Positions 1 to 8,700 of a stretch of DNA of 12,693 nt are shown here, piece by piece. The stretch is from JACCTH01 sp035250485 (GTDB lineage: Bacteria > Actinomycetota > Acidimicrobiia > Spongiisociales > ZC4RG35): positions 1 through 12,693 of the forward strand of contig DATFFB010000162.1 in NCBI GenBank assembly GCA_035250485.1, read 5' to 3'. The position numbers and the translations under genes are program-made. Positions within the stretch are counted from its first letter, which is position 1; the number at the start of each line of letters is the position of its first letter. The notes under the pieces were generated by a model. It was not told the DNA's origin. It ran no database searches and saw only the letters and a program-made list of their open reading frames with translations.

Positions 1-429
1 GGCGGTGAAGCCGAAGGTCTCGCCGGATCTAGTTGGATAGCTACTGCCCGCCGCGGCGAGGTTGGCGGACACCTGGTTGAAAGCGGCGAGGGCCCGGGCA
101 TGGACCCTCACCGTGAGCCCTCCGCCGAAGGGCACCGGCCAGGAAACCGTGGCTGCCCGGGCCTGGCCGATGGTTCTCCCGAACATGGCGCCGAATGGAC
201 CTCGCAAAGGCTCGGAATCGGCCAATCCGCCCTGGTTGCGGGCGAGGGCCGAAAAAAGTCGAGGGACACCGCAGCCGTTTGACTCCGAATACGTGGCTTC
301 GACGTCTCCGCCGCCGTCGGCGCGGGCCGGCATCGGAAGCAGCGTGAAGAGAAGGACAGCTCCCAAGATCAGCCGTCCCCGGCGTGAACTCCCCCGGGAG
401 CCATGGACGCCCAATGGCTTGGGTGCCAT
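1..429 (-). CDS. Secreted protein, 5' part only (possible M15-type peptidase)
   Basis: Reading the minus strand from an ATG at 429 gives 143 codons open to the window edge, so only the N-terminus is present. An in-frame TAG four codons upstream limits the start. Residues 12-37 form a signal peptide: a basic n-region with SRRGRL (weakly Tat-like), a hydrophobic core LILGAVLLFTLL, and an A-R-A site predicting cleavage after Ala37. The mature part contains VRVHARALAAFNQV followed by AAAGSSYPTRSG. This resembles the segment before the metal site in M15 D-Ala-D-Ala carboxypeptidase-like proteins, but the zinc motif would lie off the window, so the family is a guess. It is divergent from the aminotransferase, 22 bp away, with a TAGGGT hexamer 6 nt before the ATG. 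The export signal is clear; the function is not. Confidence 0.7.
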   Translation of the reverse strand, partial: MAPKPLGVHGSRGSSRRGRLILGAVLLFTLLPMPARADGGGDVEATYSESNGCGVPRLFSALARNQGGLADSEPLRGPFGAMFGRTIGQARAATVSWPVPFGGGLTVRVHARALAAFNQVSANLAAAGSSYPTRSGETFGFTA

Positions 430-462
430 GCCGCCACCCTAGCCTGCGCGGGTGGCGCCCAA
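419..462. promoter_or_regulatory. Symmetric bidirectional promoter with shared -10 TA, both mRNAs probably leaderless
   Basis: On the plus strand TAGCCT (440-445) lies 6 nt before the GTG at 452. On the minus strand TAGGGT (441-436) lies 6 nt before the ATG at 429. The two hexamers share the self-complementary TA at 440-441. TTGGGT (419-424) and TTGGGC (minus, 462-457) each sit 15 bp from their -10, so every element mirrors around 440.5. The TTGGG elements are also the complement of the opposite gene's CCC AAG codons, so their role as -35 boxes is weak. A TANNNT about 6 nt before the start codon is the known geometry of leaderless actinobacterial transcripts. No Shine-Dalgarno fits in the 22-bp gap. 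Confidence 0.55.
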
Positions 463-1624
463 GGTCAGCAGATTCAATGAGCGCCTGGAGCCGTTCGGGT
501 CAACCATCTTCGCCGACATCACCTCGCGGGCCGTCAAGGCCGGAGCGATCAATCTCGGTCAGGGCTTTCCCAACTTCGACGGACCGAACTTCGTCAAAGA
601 GGCCGCCATCGAGGCGATCCATCGGGGAATGGGCCAATACGCCCCCACTAATGGATTGCCGGCTTTGGTGGCCGCAATCGCCGAGCGCTATCGCCCGACT
701 CTCGGCGAGATCGAGCCGGCGCTCCACGTCACGGTCACGTCGGGTTGCACGGAAGCTCTGGCGGCCGCATTCCTCGGAGTTCTACAGCCCGGGGATGAGG
801 TCATCTTGATCGAGCCCACCTACGACGCCTATCCGGCCGACGTGGCCCTCGCCGGCGCCCAACCGCAGTTCCTGACGCTGCAGCCTCCAGATTTTCGTCT
901 TGACCCCGACAAGCTGGAGTCCTTGGTCACCAATAAGTCTCGAGCCATCGTGATCAACACCCCGCACAATCCCAGCGGGCGGGTGTTCCTCTCCGAAGAG
1001 TTGGAAGCAGTCGCCGAGGTCTGTCGACGCCATGACCTGGTCGCAATCACTGATGAGGTCTACGAGCACATGGTCTATGAAGGCGAGCACATCTCGCTCG
1101 GCTCGATGGATGGAATGTGGGAACGAACGATCACCCTTTCCTCGCTCGGCAAGACTTTCTCCCTCACCGGATGGAAAGTGGGCTGGGCCGTGGCGCCCGC
1201 CGATCTCACCGCGGCTGTGCGCGCGGCTCACCAGTTTCTCACCTTCGCCACGGCCACCCCGCTCCAATATGCGGCGGCGGTGGCTCTCGGCGCACCGAGT
1301 TCCTACTACCAAGAACTAAGGAACTCCTACCAGGCGAAGAGGGATTTTCTGGCCAACGGCCTGGATCGACTTGGCTTTGAAGTCTTTATGCCGGCGGGCA
1401 CGTATTTCTTGATGGCGGACCATTCCCGGTTTGGGGACCGCGACGACGTCGCCTTCGTCCACCGCCTGATCGATGAGGTGGGGGTAGCCGCCATTCCTCC
1501 CAGCGCCTTCTATCACGACCCGCGGGTCGCCAAGCGCCTGGTTCGATTCGCCTTCTGCAAAGACGAGCCAACCCTGGCCGCGGCCCTCGATCGGCTGAGC
1601 AACCTCAAACCGGCTGCGCGCTAG
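452..1624 (+). CDS. PLP-dependent class I/II aminotransferase
   Basis: This 390-residue protein is a full-length fold-type I aminotransferase that moves an amino group from an amino acid to a 2-oxo acid in the cytoplasm. Visible landmarks are NLGQGFPNF near the N-terminus, the PHNPSGR loop with Asn173, TDEVYEH with the pyridine-binding Asp201, and SLGKTFSLTGWKVGW with the Schiff-base Lys234. A C-terminal VRFAFCKDE supplies the carboxylate-binding arginine. The pattern resembles the YbdL/kynurenine-oxoglutarate aminotransferase group and mycobacterial proteins annotated DapC (N-succinyldiaminopimelate aminotransferase); the substrate cannot be decided from sequence. The GTG start at 452 is favoured by the TAGCCT hexamer 6 nt upstream. 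The stop TAG shares the palindrome CTAG (1621-1624) with the stop of the convergent MarR gene. Confidence 0.93.
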   Translation: MAPKVSRFNERLEPFGSTIFADITSRAVKAGAINLGQGFPNFDGPNFVKEAAIEAIHRGMGQYAPTNGLPALVAAIAERYRPTLGEIEPALHVTVTSGCTEALAAAFLGVLQPGDEVILIEPTYDAYPADVALAGAQPQFLTLQPPDFRLDPDKLESLVTNKSRAIVINTPHNPSGRVFLSEELEAVAEVCRRHDLVAITDEVYEHMVYEGEHISLGSMDGMWERTITLSSLGKTFSLTGWKVGWAVAPADLTAAVRAAHQFLTFATATPLQYAAAVALGAPSSYYQELRNSYQAKRDFLANGLDRLGFEVFMPAGTYFLMADHSRFGDRDDVAFVHRLIDEVGVAAIPPSAFYHDPRVAKRLVRFAFCKDEPTLAAALDRLSNLKPAAR

Positions 1625-2202
1625 TCCTCCAGCATCTCTTCGAGGATTCGAAGGCCCTGGACTAGCTGGCCGAGCTCGCGTTCGCTACGTCCCCGAAGCC
1701 GCGACGCCATCGCTCGCACTCGATTTGCCCTCGCCTTGTTCACCATCCGTCTCCCGGCCGGAGTGAGGCGGACCACGACGCTGCGTCCGTCGAGTGCGTT
1801 TTCGAGCTTCTTGACGAACCCGGCCTCCTCCAGCATCAGCACCATGCGGGTGATGGCGGGTCGGCTCACCGAGAGCGCGTCGGCAAGTTCGCTTACCGTC
1901 AGCTGGCTCACGTTCTGACCGAGCCCGGCCTTCTCCAAGGCGGCCAACAACTCGATCCGTTCAACCGAGAGCCCGGTGTCCTCTTCGAGGGAGCGAAACT
2001 GCCTCGCCCACCGGGTGAGGACGGCCTCAGCCCGAACCGAGATCAGATTGGTGGCGGTGCGCCGCAGAGGGGACGGAAGCGAGGGCGTGTCCACCAACCG
2101 TACGGTAAACGCCACAAGTTCGGACAAGCCCTTGACGAATTTCCCGATCTTGCGATAGAGTGACCTCCGTTCTCCGGAACCACCGGACCGTGCTTCCCGC
2201 AC
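1621..2202 (-). CDS. MarR-family transcriptional regulator
   Basis: The product is 193 residues from a GTG at 2202, longer than the usual 140-160 residues of MarR proteins because of an N-terminal extension of about 40 residues. The winged helix-turn-helix is visible as LTVSELADALSVSRPAITRM (101-120), then LEEAGFV and a wing containing DGRS (138-141) and RLTPAGRRM. Flanking helices (52-95 and 155-192) would form the dimer interface. MarR proteins are DNA-binding dimers, often controlled by small aromatic ligands and often acting on divergent neighbours. Here the divergent neighbour is rpoB and the convergent one is the aminotransferase. The start is uncertain: no Shine-Dalgarno or TANNNT element precedes 2202, and TTG at 2127 or GTG at 2115 would remove most of the extension. 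No clear operator palindrome was found between this gene and rpoB. Confidence 0.88.
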   Translation of the reverse strand: MREARSGGSGERRSLYRKIGKFVKGLSELVAFTVRLVDTPSLPSPLRRTATNLISVRAEAVLTRWARQFRSLEEDTGLSVERIELLAALEKAGLGQNVSQLTVSELADALSVSRPAITRMVLMLEEAGFVKKLENALDGRSVVVRLTPAGRRMVNKARANRVRAMASRLRGRSERELGQLVQGLRILEEMLED

Positions 2203-2226
2203 GGCCGGAATGATCAGATCCTCTGT

Positions 2227-2255
2227 TTGGGGTTTGCTTGCGCGTCTGCTAGCAT
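2227..2255 (+). promoter_or_regulatory. Predicted rpoB promoter
   Basis: TTGGGG (2227-2232), a 17-bp spacer and TAGCAT (2250-2255) match the housekeeping-sigma layout. TG at 2247-2248 just before the -10 gives an extended -10 (TGC-TAGCAT). A start site near 2262 would leave a leader of about 36 nt containing the Shine-Dalgarno. It is the only convincing promoter in the MarR-rpoB gap. Confidence 0.55.
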
Positions 2256-2283
2256 CCCCATTGCCTGTCCCTGAACCACCCCC

Positions 2284-2290
2284 AAGGAGG
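2284..2290 (+). promoter_or_regulatory. Shine-Dalgarno sequence of rpoB
   Basis: AAGGAGG lies 7 nt before a TTG at 2298. This near-perfect ribosome binding site fixes the start on the TTG, which encodes the residue before the conserved ASRVAERLSF. Confidence 0.85.
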
Positions 2291-2297
2291 ATCCCCG

Positions 2298-5200
2298 TTG
2301 GCTTCGCGCGTGGCCGAACGCTTGTCCTTTGCCAAGATCCCGGAGGTCCTGCCTCTGCCCGATCTTCTGGCTGTCCAGCACGAATCTTTTCAATGGTTTA
2401 TCGATGAGGGCTTGCGAGAAATCTTCGAGGAGATCTCGCCCATCGAGGACTTCACCGGTTCTCTCGCCCTCGAACTAACCGATCATCGCTTTGGCGATCC
2501 CCCCCACTCCCTCGAGGAGTGCAAAGAGCGCGACCAGAACTACGCCAAGCCGCTCTTTGTGACCGCTCGCTTCATGAATCGGGGCACCGGGGAGATCAAG
2601 GAGCAGCAAGTTTTCTTGGGCGACTTCCCGATCATGACCGAGCACGGCGTGTTCATCATCAACGGGACCGAGCGGGTAGTGGTCTCCCAACTGGTTCGCT
2701 CGCCCGGCGTTTATTTCGACGAGGCCGACGACAAAGGCTCGGATCGCAAGATCTATTCGGGCCGGATCATCCCCGGACGCGGGGCCTGGCTGGAGTTCGA
2801 CACCGACAAGCGGGACACGATCGGCGTGAGAGTCGATCGCAAGCGACGTCAGTATGTGTCCGCCTTCTTGCGAGCTCTCGGCATCGCCGAGACCGACCAG
2901 GAGATCCTCGACCTCTTCGACGGGGCGGAGTCGATCAAGAACACGATCGAGCGCGACACCGCCCATGATCGTGATGAAGCCTTGGTTGATCTCTATCGCA
3001 AGCTCCGTCCCGGGGAGCCCACCACGATCGAATCGGCCAAGAACCTGATCCAGACTCTTTTCCGCAACCCCAAGCGTTACGACCTCACCCGGGTCGGCCG
3101 CTACAAGGTGGCCCAGAAGTTCAACGACGTGAACGACCCCGACAACAAGATGCTCCGTGACGAGGACATCCTCGACACGATCAAGTATCTGGTTGCCCTC
3201 CACGCTCGCCAGCCCACGGTTGTCACCCATCGGGGAGTCGAGGTGCCGGTGGCGATCGACGACATCGACCACTTCGGCAACCGGCGCATTCGCACCGTTG
3301 GCGAACTGATCCAGAACCAGGTGCGGGTCGGCCTCACTCGTCTCGAGCGAGTGGTGAAGGAGCGCATGACCACCCAGGATCCGGATGCAATCACCCCTCA
3401 GAGCCTGATCAACATCCGGCCTGTCACGGCCTCGATCAAGGAGTTCTTCGGCACCTCCCAGCTCAGCCAATTCATGGACCAGCCCAACCCCCTGGCCGGG
3501 CTCACCCATCGGCGCCGATTGTCGGCGCTGGGACCGGGCGGGCTCTCCCGAGAGCGGGCTGGCTTCGAGGTGCGCGATGTCCATCCCTCCCACTACGGGC
3601 GCATGTGCCCGATCGAGACTCCCGAGGGTCCCAACATTGGGCTCATCGGTTCCCTGGCCACCTATGCCCGGGTCAATCGGTATGGGTTCATCGAGACCCC
3701 CTATCGGCGGGTGGAAAAAGGTCGCGTCACCGATCAGGTGGACTACCTCACCGCCACCGAGGAGGAGCGTCACGTCATCGCCCAGGCCAATGCCCCACTC
3801 CGCGAGGATGGTCGCTTCCGCAACGATCGGGTCCTGGTCCGTAGGGGGAGCGAGGTCGACTCGGTTACCCCATCACAGGTCGACTACATGGACGTCTCCC
3901 CCAAGCAGATCATCTCGGTCTCGACCGCGCTGATTCCCTTTCTCGAGCATGACGACGCCAACCGCGCCCTGATGGGGTCCAACATGCAGCGCCAGGCGGT
4001 GCCTTTGCTGCGCTCCGATGCTCCCCTGGTGGGGACCGGAGTGGAAGGCCGCGCCGCCTTGGACTCAGGCGACATGGTCGTTTCGACGGTGACCGGGGAC
4101 GTCATCGAGGTCACCGGCGAGCACATCATCGTGAAGGATCGGGACAACCGGAAGCACACCTTCCGGCTGGCCAAATTCGACCGTTCCAATCAAGGCACCT
4201 GCATCAACCAGAAGCCTCTGGTGCGGGAGGGAGACAAGGTCAAGGCCGGCGAGGTCCTCGCCGACGGCCCCTCCACCGACCAGGGCGAGCTCGCCCTCGG
4301 TCGCAACCTGCTCGTGGCCTTCATGCCCTGGCAGGGTCACAACTTCGAAGACGCCATCATCATCTCCGAGCGCCTGGTGAAGGACGATCTCCTGACTTCG
4401 ATCCACATCGAAGAGCACGAGATCGATGCCCGCGACACCAAGCTCGGGGCCGAGGAGATCACCCGCGACATCCCCAACGTCGCCGAGGAGATCCTCGCCA
4501 ACCTCGACGAGGACGGGATCATCCGCATCGGGGCCGAGGTGGGACCGGGCGATTACCTGGTAGGGAAGGTCACCCCCAAGGGCGAGACCGAGTTGACTCC
4601 GGAAGAAAGGCTCCTCCGGGCGATCTTCGGAGAGAAGGCGCGCGAAGTGCGCGACACGTCTCTGAAGGTCCCTCACGGCGAGTCGGGCAAGGTCACGCAA
4701 GTCAAGGTGTTCAAGCGGTCGGAGGGCTTCGAGCTTCCGCCCGGTGTCAACGAGCTGGTGCGGGTCTACGTCGCCCAGAGCCGCAAGATCTCCGAAGGCG
4801 ACAAGCTGGCCGGGCGGCATGGCAACAAGGGGGTCATCTCCAAGATCCTCCCGGAGGAGGACATGCCGTTCCTCGAGGATGGCACCCCGGTCGACATAAT
4901 CCTCTCGCCGCTCGGCGTCCCGTCCCGAATGAACCTCGGTCAGGTGCTGGAGACCCACCTTGGCTGGGCGGCCGCGGCCGGGTGGAGACCGTTCCGCTCC
5001 GACAGCCCCGCCTCGGTCGGAACCGAGGGTTGGACCAAGGTCGCCACCCCGGTATTTGATGGCGCCCGCGAAGAGGAATTGGCTGCAGTCTTGGCCAATT
5101 CGCTTCCCAATCGGGACGGGATACAGCTCGTCGGCGAGTCCGGCAAGGCTGTGCTCTACGACGGCCGCAGCGGCGATCCCTTCGATACCCCGGTCACGGT

Positions 5201-5645
5201 TGGCTTCATCTACATGTTGAAGCTGGTCCACCTCGTCGACGACAAGATCCATGCCCGCTCGACCGGCCCCTACTCGATGATCACCCAGCAGCCCCTGGGC
5301 GGGAAAGCGCAGTTTGGAGGCCAGCGCTTTGGCGAGATGGAGGTCTGGGCCCTCGAGGCTTATGGCGCCGCTTACGCCCTCCAGGAGTTGCTCACGATCA
5401 AGTCCGACGATGTTCAGGGCCGGGTCAAGGTCTACGAGGCGATCGTCAAGGGCGACAACATTCCCGAACCGGGCGTCCCGGAGTCCTTCCGGGTGCTGGT
5501 GAAGGAAATGCAGAGCCTTTGCCTGAACGTCGAAATGCTGGCCGCGGGCGAAGAGGTTGAACTGCGTGATCTCGACGACGACTTCCGTCCCTCTGAATCA
5601 CTCAACATCGACCTCTCCCGGCCTGAGCGCCCGGAAGCCGACTAG
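2298..5645 (+). CDS. rpoB: DNA-directed RNA polymerase subunit beta
   Basis: This 1115-residue protein is the beta subunit of RNA polymerase, forming one pincer of the core enzyme and part of the catalytic cleft, and is slightly shorter than mycobacterial RpoB (about 1170). The protrusion and lobe domains fill the first ~380 residues. The rifampicin region follows: FFGTSQLSQFMDQ then THRRRLSALGPGGLSRERAG, with Asp394, His404 and Ser409 matching E. coli D516, H526 and S531. CPIETPEGPNIGLIGSL comes next, then GDKLAGRHGNKGV (from Asp835) with catalytic-site lysines, and a C-terminal GGKAQFGGQRFGEMEVWALE that docks on RpoC. Pro396 stands where E. coli has Asn518, and Arg405 where it has Lys527. 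The start is TTG behind AAGGAGG. rpoC follows after 58 bp, so the two are surely an operon. rplJ and rplL are not upstream in this window. Confidence 0.99.
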   Translation: MASRVAERLSFAKIPEVLPLPDLLAVQHESFQWFIDEGLREIFEEISPIEDFTGSLALELTDHRFGDPPHSLEECKERDQNYAKPLFVTARFMNRGTGEIKEQQVFLGDFPIMTEHGVFIINGTERVVVSQLVRSPGVYFDEADDKGSDRKIYSGRIIPGRGAWLEFDTDKRDTIGVRVDRKRRQYVSAFLRALGIAETDQEILDLFDGAESIKNTIERDTAHDRDEALVDLYRKLRPGEPTTIESAKNLIQTLFRNPKRYDLTRVGRYKVAQKFNDVNDPDNKMLRDEDILDTIKYLVALHARQPTVVTHRGVEVPVAIDDIDHFGNRRIRTVGELIQNQVRVGLTRLERVVKERMTTQDPDAITPQSLINIRPVTASIKEFFGTSQLSQFMDQPNPLAGLTHRRRLSALGPGGLSRERAGFEVRDVHPSHYGRMCPIETPEGPNIGLIGSLATYARVNRYGFIETPYRRVEKGRVTDQVDYLTATEEERHVIAQANAPLREDGRFRNDRVLVRRGSEVDSVTPSQVDYMDVSPKQIISVSTALIPFLEHDDANRALMGSNMQRQAVPLLRSDAPLVGTGVEGRAALDSGDMVVSTVTGDVIEVTGEHIIVKDRDNRKHTFRLAKFDRSNQGTCINQKPLVREGDKVKAGEVLADGPSTDQGELALGRNLLVAFMPWQGHNFEDAIIISERLVKDDLLTSIHIEEHEIDARDTKLGAEEITRDIPNVAEEILANLDEDGIIRIGAEVGPGDYLVGKVTPKGETELTPEERLLRAIFGEKAREVRDTSLKVPHGESGKVTQVKVFKRSEGFELPPGVNELVRVYVAQSRKISEGDKLAGRHGNKGVISKILPEEDMPFLEDGTPVDIILSPLGVPSRMNLGQVLETHLGWAAAAGWRPFRSDSPASVGTEGWTKVATPVFDGAREEELAAVLANSLPNRDGIQLVGESGKAVLYDGRSGDPFDTPVTVGFIYMLKLVHLVDDKIHARSTGPYSMITQQPLGGKAQFGGQRFGEMEVWALEAYGAAYALQELLTIKSDDVQGRVKVYEAIVKGDNIPEPGVPESFRVLVKEMQSLCLNVEMLAAGEEVELRDLDDDFRPSESLNIDLSRPERPEAD

Positions 5646-5651
5646 CCCAGA

Positions 5652-5686
5652 CATCAGATATCAGATTTCAGACATCAGACAATTGA
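5652..5686. repeat. Period-7 tandem repeat between rpoB and rpoC
   Basis: Four heptamers in a row read CATCAGA, TATCAGA, TTTCAGA and CATCAGA, followed by a decayed fifth, CAATTGA. The block is AT-rich against the surrounding high-GC genes and fills more than half of the 58-bp gap, ending 6 nt before the rpoC Shine-Dalgarno. It encodes nothing in a clear frame. It may be a slippage-derived spacer or a protein- or RNA-binding site in the rpoBC mRNA. Confidence 0.7.
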
Positions 5687-5692
5687 CCGCTT

Positions 5693-5697
5693 AGGAG
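5693..5697 (+). promoter_or_regulatory. Shine-Dalgarno sequence of rpoC
   Basis: AGGAG sits 6 nt before the TTG at 5704. It supports that TTG as the start, giving the conserved N-terminus xANQVFDELKIGLAS. Confidence 0.75.
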
Positions 5698-5703
5698 AAG
5701 TAA

Positions 5704-8700
5704 TTGGCAAATCAGGTCTTTGACGAACTGAAAATTGGCCTCGCCTCGAGCGACCAGATTCGCGCTTGGTCGTTCGGGGAGGTCAAGAAGCCGGAAACGA
5801 TCAACTACCGCACCCTCCGTCCGGAGAAGGAGGGTCTCTTCGACGAGCGCATCTTTGGTCCTCAGCGGGACTGGGAGTGCTATTGCGGGAAGTACAAGCG
5901 AATTCGCTACAAGGGAATCATCTGCGAGCGCTGTGGCGTCGAGGTCACCCGCTCGAAGGTTCGCCGCGAGCGTATGGGCCATATCGAATTGGCGGCTCCG
6001 GTCACCCACATCTGGTTCTTCAAGGGCGTGCCGAGCCGGCTCGGATACCTGCTCGACATGTCACCGAAGGAACTCGAGAAGGTGATCTACTTCGCCGCCT
6101 ACCTGATCACCGACGTCGACCACGACAAGCGCCACAAGGACCTTTCCGAGCTCGAGGAAAACCTGCAAGCGGAGAAGCAGGTGATTCAGGACGAGTTCGA
6201 CCAGTGGAAGCAACAGCGACTCGAGCGCCTTGAAGTCGAGCTCGCGCAGATGGAAGAGGGCGGCGCCAAGGGCCAGGAGATCTCCGCTCGCCGGCGCGAG
6301 GTCGAAAAAGAGATGCGCGAGCGGGAAGAGCGGGCCAAGCGCGAGATCGAGCTGATCCAGGATGCCTTCGACATCTTCGGAAAGATGGAACCGAAGACCC
6401 TGGTCGAGTCCGAGCCACTCTGGCGGGCGATCTCGGATCGCTACGACCAATACTTCAAGGGCGGGATGGGGGCCGAGTCGGTGAAGAACCTTCTCGACCA
6501 CCTCAATCTCGACGATGAGCTGGCCAAGCTCCAACAAGACCTGGGTGCCAACTCTGCCCAGAAGCGGCAGCGCGCGACCCAGCGGATCAAAGTCGTACGG
6601 CCCTTCTGGGAAGGTAAGAACCGGCCGCGCGACCTGATCCTCGAGACGGTCCCGGTGATCCCGCCGGACCTCCGTCCGATGGTTCAGCTCGACGGTGGCC
6701 GCTTCGCCACCTCCGATCTCAATGACCTCTATCGAAGAGTCATCAACCGCAACAACCGGTTGAAGAGGCTGCTCGACCTCGGCGCTCCCGAGATCATCGT
6801 CAACAACGAGAAGCGGATGCTGCAGGAAGCCGTCGACGCCCTTTTCGACAACGGGCGGCGGGGACGGGCGGTGACGGGACCCGGCAATCGCGCCCTGAAA
6901 TCGCTCTCGGACATGTTGAAGGGAAAGCAAGGGCGGTTCCGACAGAATCTGCTCGGGAAGCGGGTCGATTACTCGGGACGCTCGGTCATCGTTGTGGGCC
7001 CCCAGCTCCAGCTGAACCAGTGCGGACTGCCCAAAGTGATGGCCCTCGAACTCTTCAAGCCGTTCGTGATGAAGCGGCTGGCCGAAAAGGGCCACGCCCA
7101 GAACATCAAATCGGCCAAGAGGATGGTGGAGCGGCAACGGCCCCAGGTCTGGGACGTTCTCTCCGAGGTCATCCAGGAGCATCCGGTGTTGCTCAACCGT
7201 GCGCCGACCTTGCACCGTCTCGGAATCCAGGCTTTCGAACCGGTCTTGGTCGAGGGCAAGGCGATCCAGATTCACCCCCTGGTTTGCGAGGCTTTCAACG
7301 CCGACTTCGACGGTGATCAGATGGCAGTCCACCTCCCGCTCTCCGCTGAGGCGCAGGCCGAGGCAAGGGTGCTGATGATGTCCACCAACAACGTCCTGCG
7401 GCCGTCGAACGGCCGGCCGGTCATCACCCCATCCCAAGACATGGTGATCGGGATGTATTACCTGTCGGAGTCCGTCACCGGCGCCGGTAAGCCCCGCGTC
7501 TTCGGAACGGTGGAGGAAGCCAGCATGGCCTATGACCTTGGGCAGCTGAGTCTCCACACGCCGATCAAGCTTCGGGTCGGCGAGCGCGCCGGTACCCCCG
7601 AGCGACACGAGCAGTTCAAGAACGCGCTTCGGGGGCTAATCACCGACGAGCCGGTTGACGGGACGAAGATCTTCGAAACCACGTTGGGTCGGGCATTCGT
7701 CAACTCGGCCTTTCCCGTCGACTTCCCGTACATCAACTCAGCGCTCTCGAAGGGCGACATCGGTAGGTTGATCGAGGTCGTCATCGAGCACTATCCACGT
7801 TCGGACGTGGCGACGACTCTCGATGCCATCAAGGATCTCGGCTTCCGCTATGCCACCAAGGCCGGTCTCACCATTGGCCTCGAAGATGTGAAGACGCCGG
7901 GGAACAAGGCAGAGATTCTCTCCGGGTACGAGATCATGGCCGACAAGGTGCAACAGCAGTTCCTCAAGGGAGTCATGACCGAAGAGGAGCGCCGTCAGGA
8001 GCTGATCGAGATCTGGACCAGAGCGACTGATGACGTGAAGGACGCGATGGAGGCGAACCTCAAGTCCGAGAAGTTCAACCCGCTCGACATGATGGTTGGA
8101 TCCGGTGCCCGCGGGAACATGTTGCAGGTGCGCCAGATCGCCGGCATGCGAGGATTGGTGGCCAACCCCAAGGGCGACATCATTCCGCGGCCGATCGTGT
8201 CGAACTTCCGGGAAGGTCTCTCCGTTCTCGAGTACTTCATCTCCACCCACGGGGTGCGCAAGGGTCTGGCCGACACCGCCCTGCGAACCGCAGACTCCGG
8301 TTACCTGACCCGTCGTCTGGTCGACGTCAGCCAGGAAGTGATCATCAAGCAGCCCGACTGCGAGACGGACAAGAGCATTCGGGTGGCGACCAACGACGAG
8401 CGAGGCCGTCCGATCCGAAACATCCGATCCCGGGTGTTCGGTCGGGTGCTGTCCGACGACGTCAAGGTCGACCGGAAGATCGTTGAGGGTGACGACGTGA
8501 AGCTCTCGGCCGGGACCCTTCTGGGGACGAGAGAGATGCAGTTGATCTCGGCGACCCCTGGAATCACTGAGTTGCGGGTTCGCTCCCCCCTCACGTGCGA
8601 TGCCCCGCTCGGAGTGTGCCAGCAGTGCTATGGCCTCTCCCTCGCCACTGGAAAGCCGGTCGAACTAGGAGAAGCGGTCGGGATCATGGCCGCGCAGTCC

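Noticed and set aside
62..442. Plus-strand frame of 126 codons at the left edge
   Set aside because: The minus strand encodes a protein with a clear signal peptide over the same bases, and the plus-strand product has biased, motif-free composition.
2203..2297. MarR operator in the rpoB upstream gap
   Set aside because: Only short palindromes such as TGATCA and GCTAGC were seen; none has the length expected of a MarR dimer site.
6061..7608. Long open frame of 515 codons antisense to rpoC
   Set aside because: It lies wholly inside rpoC and its protein shows no recognisable domain. Long antisense frames are expected opposite high-GC coding sequence. The same applies to those opposite rpoB at 2475-3773 and 4065-5252.
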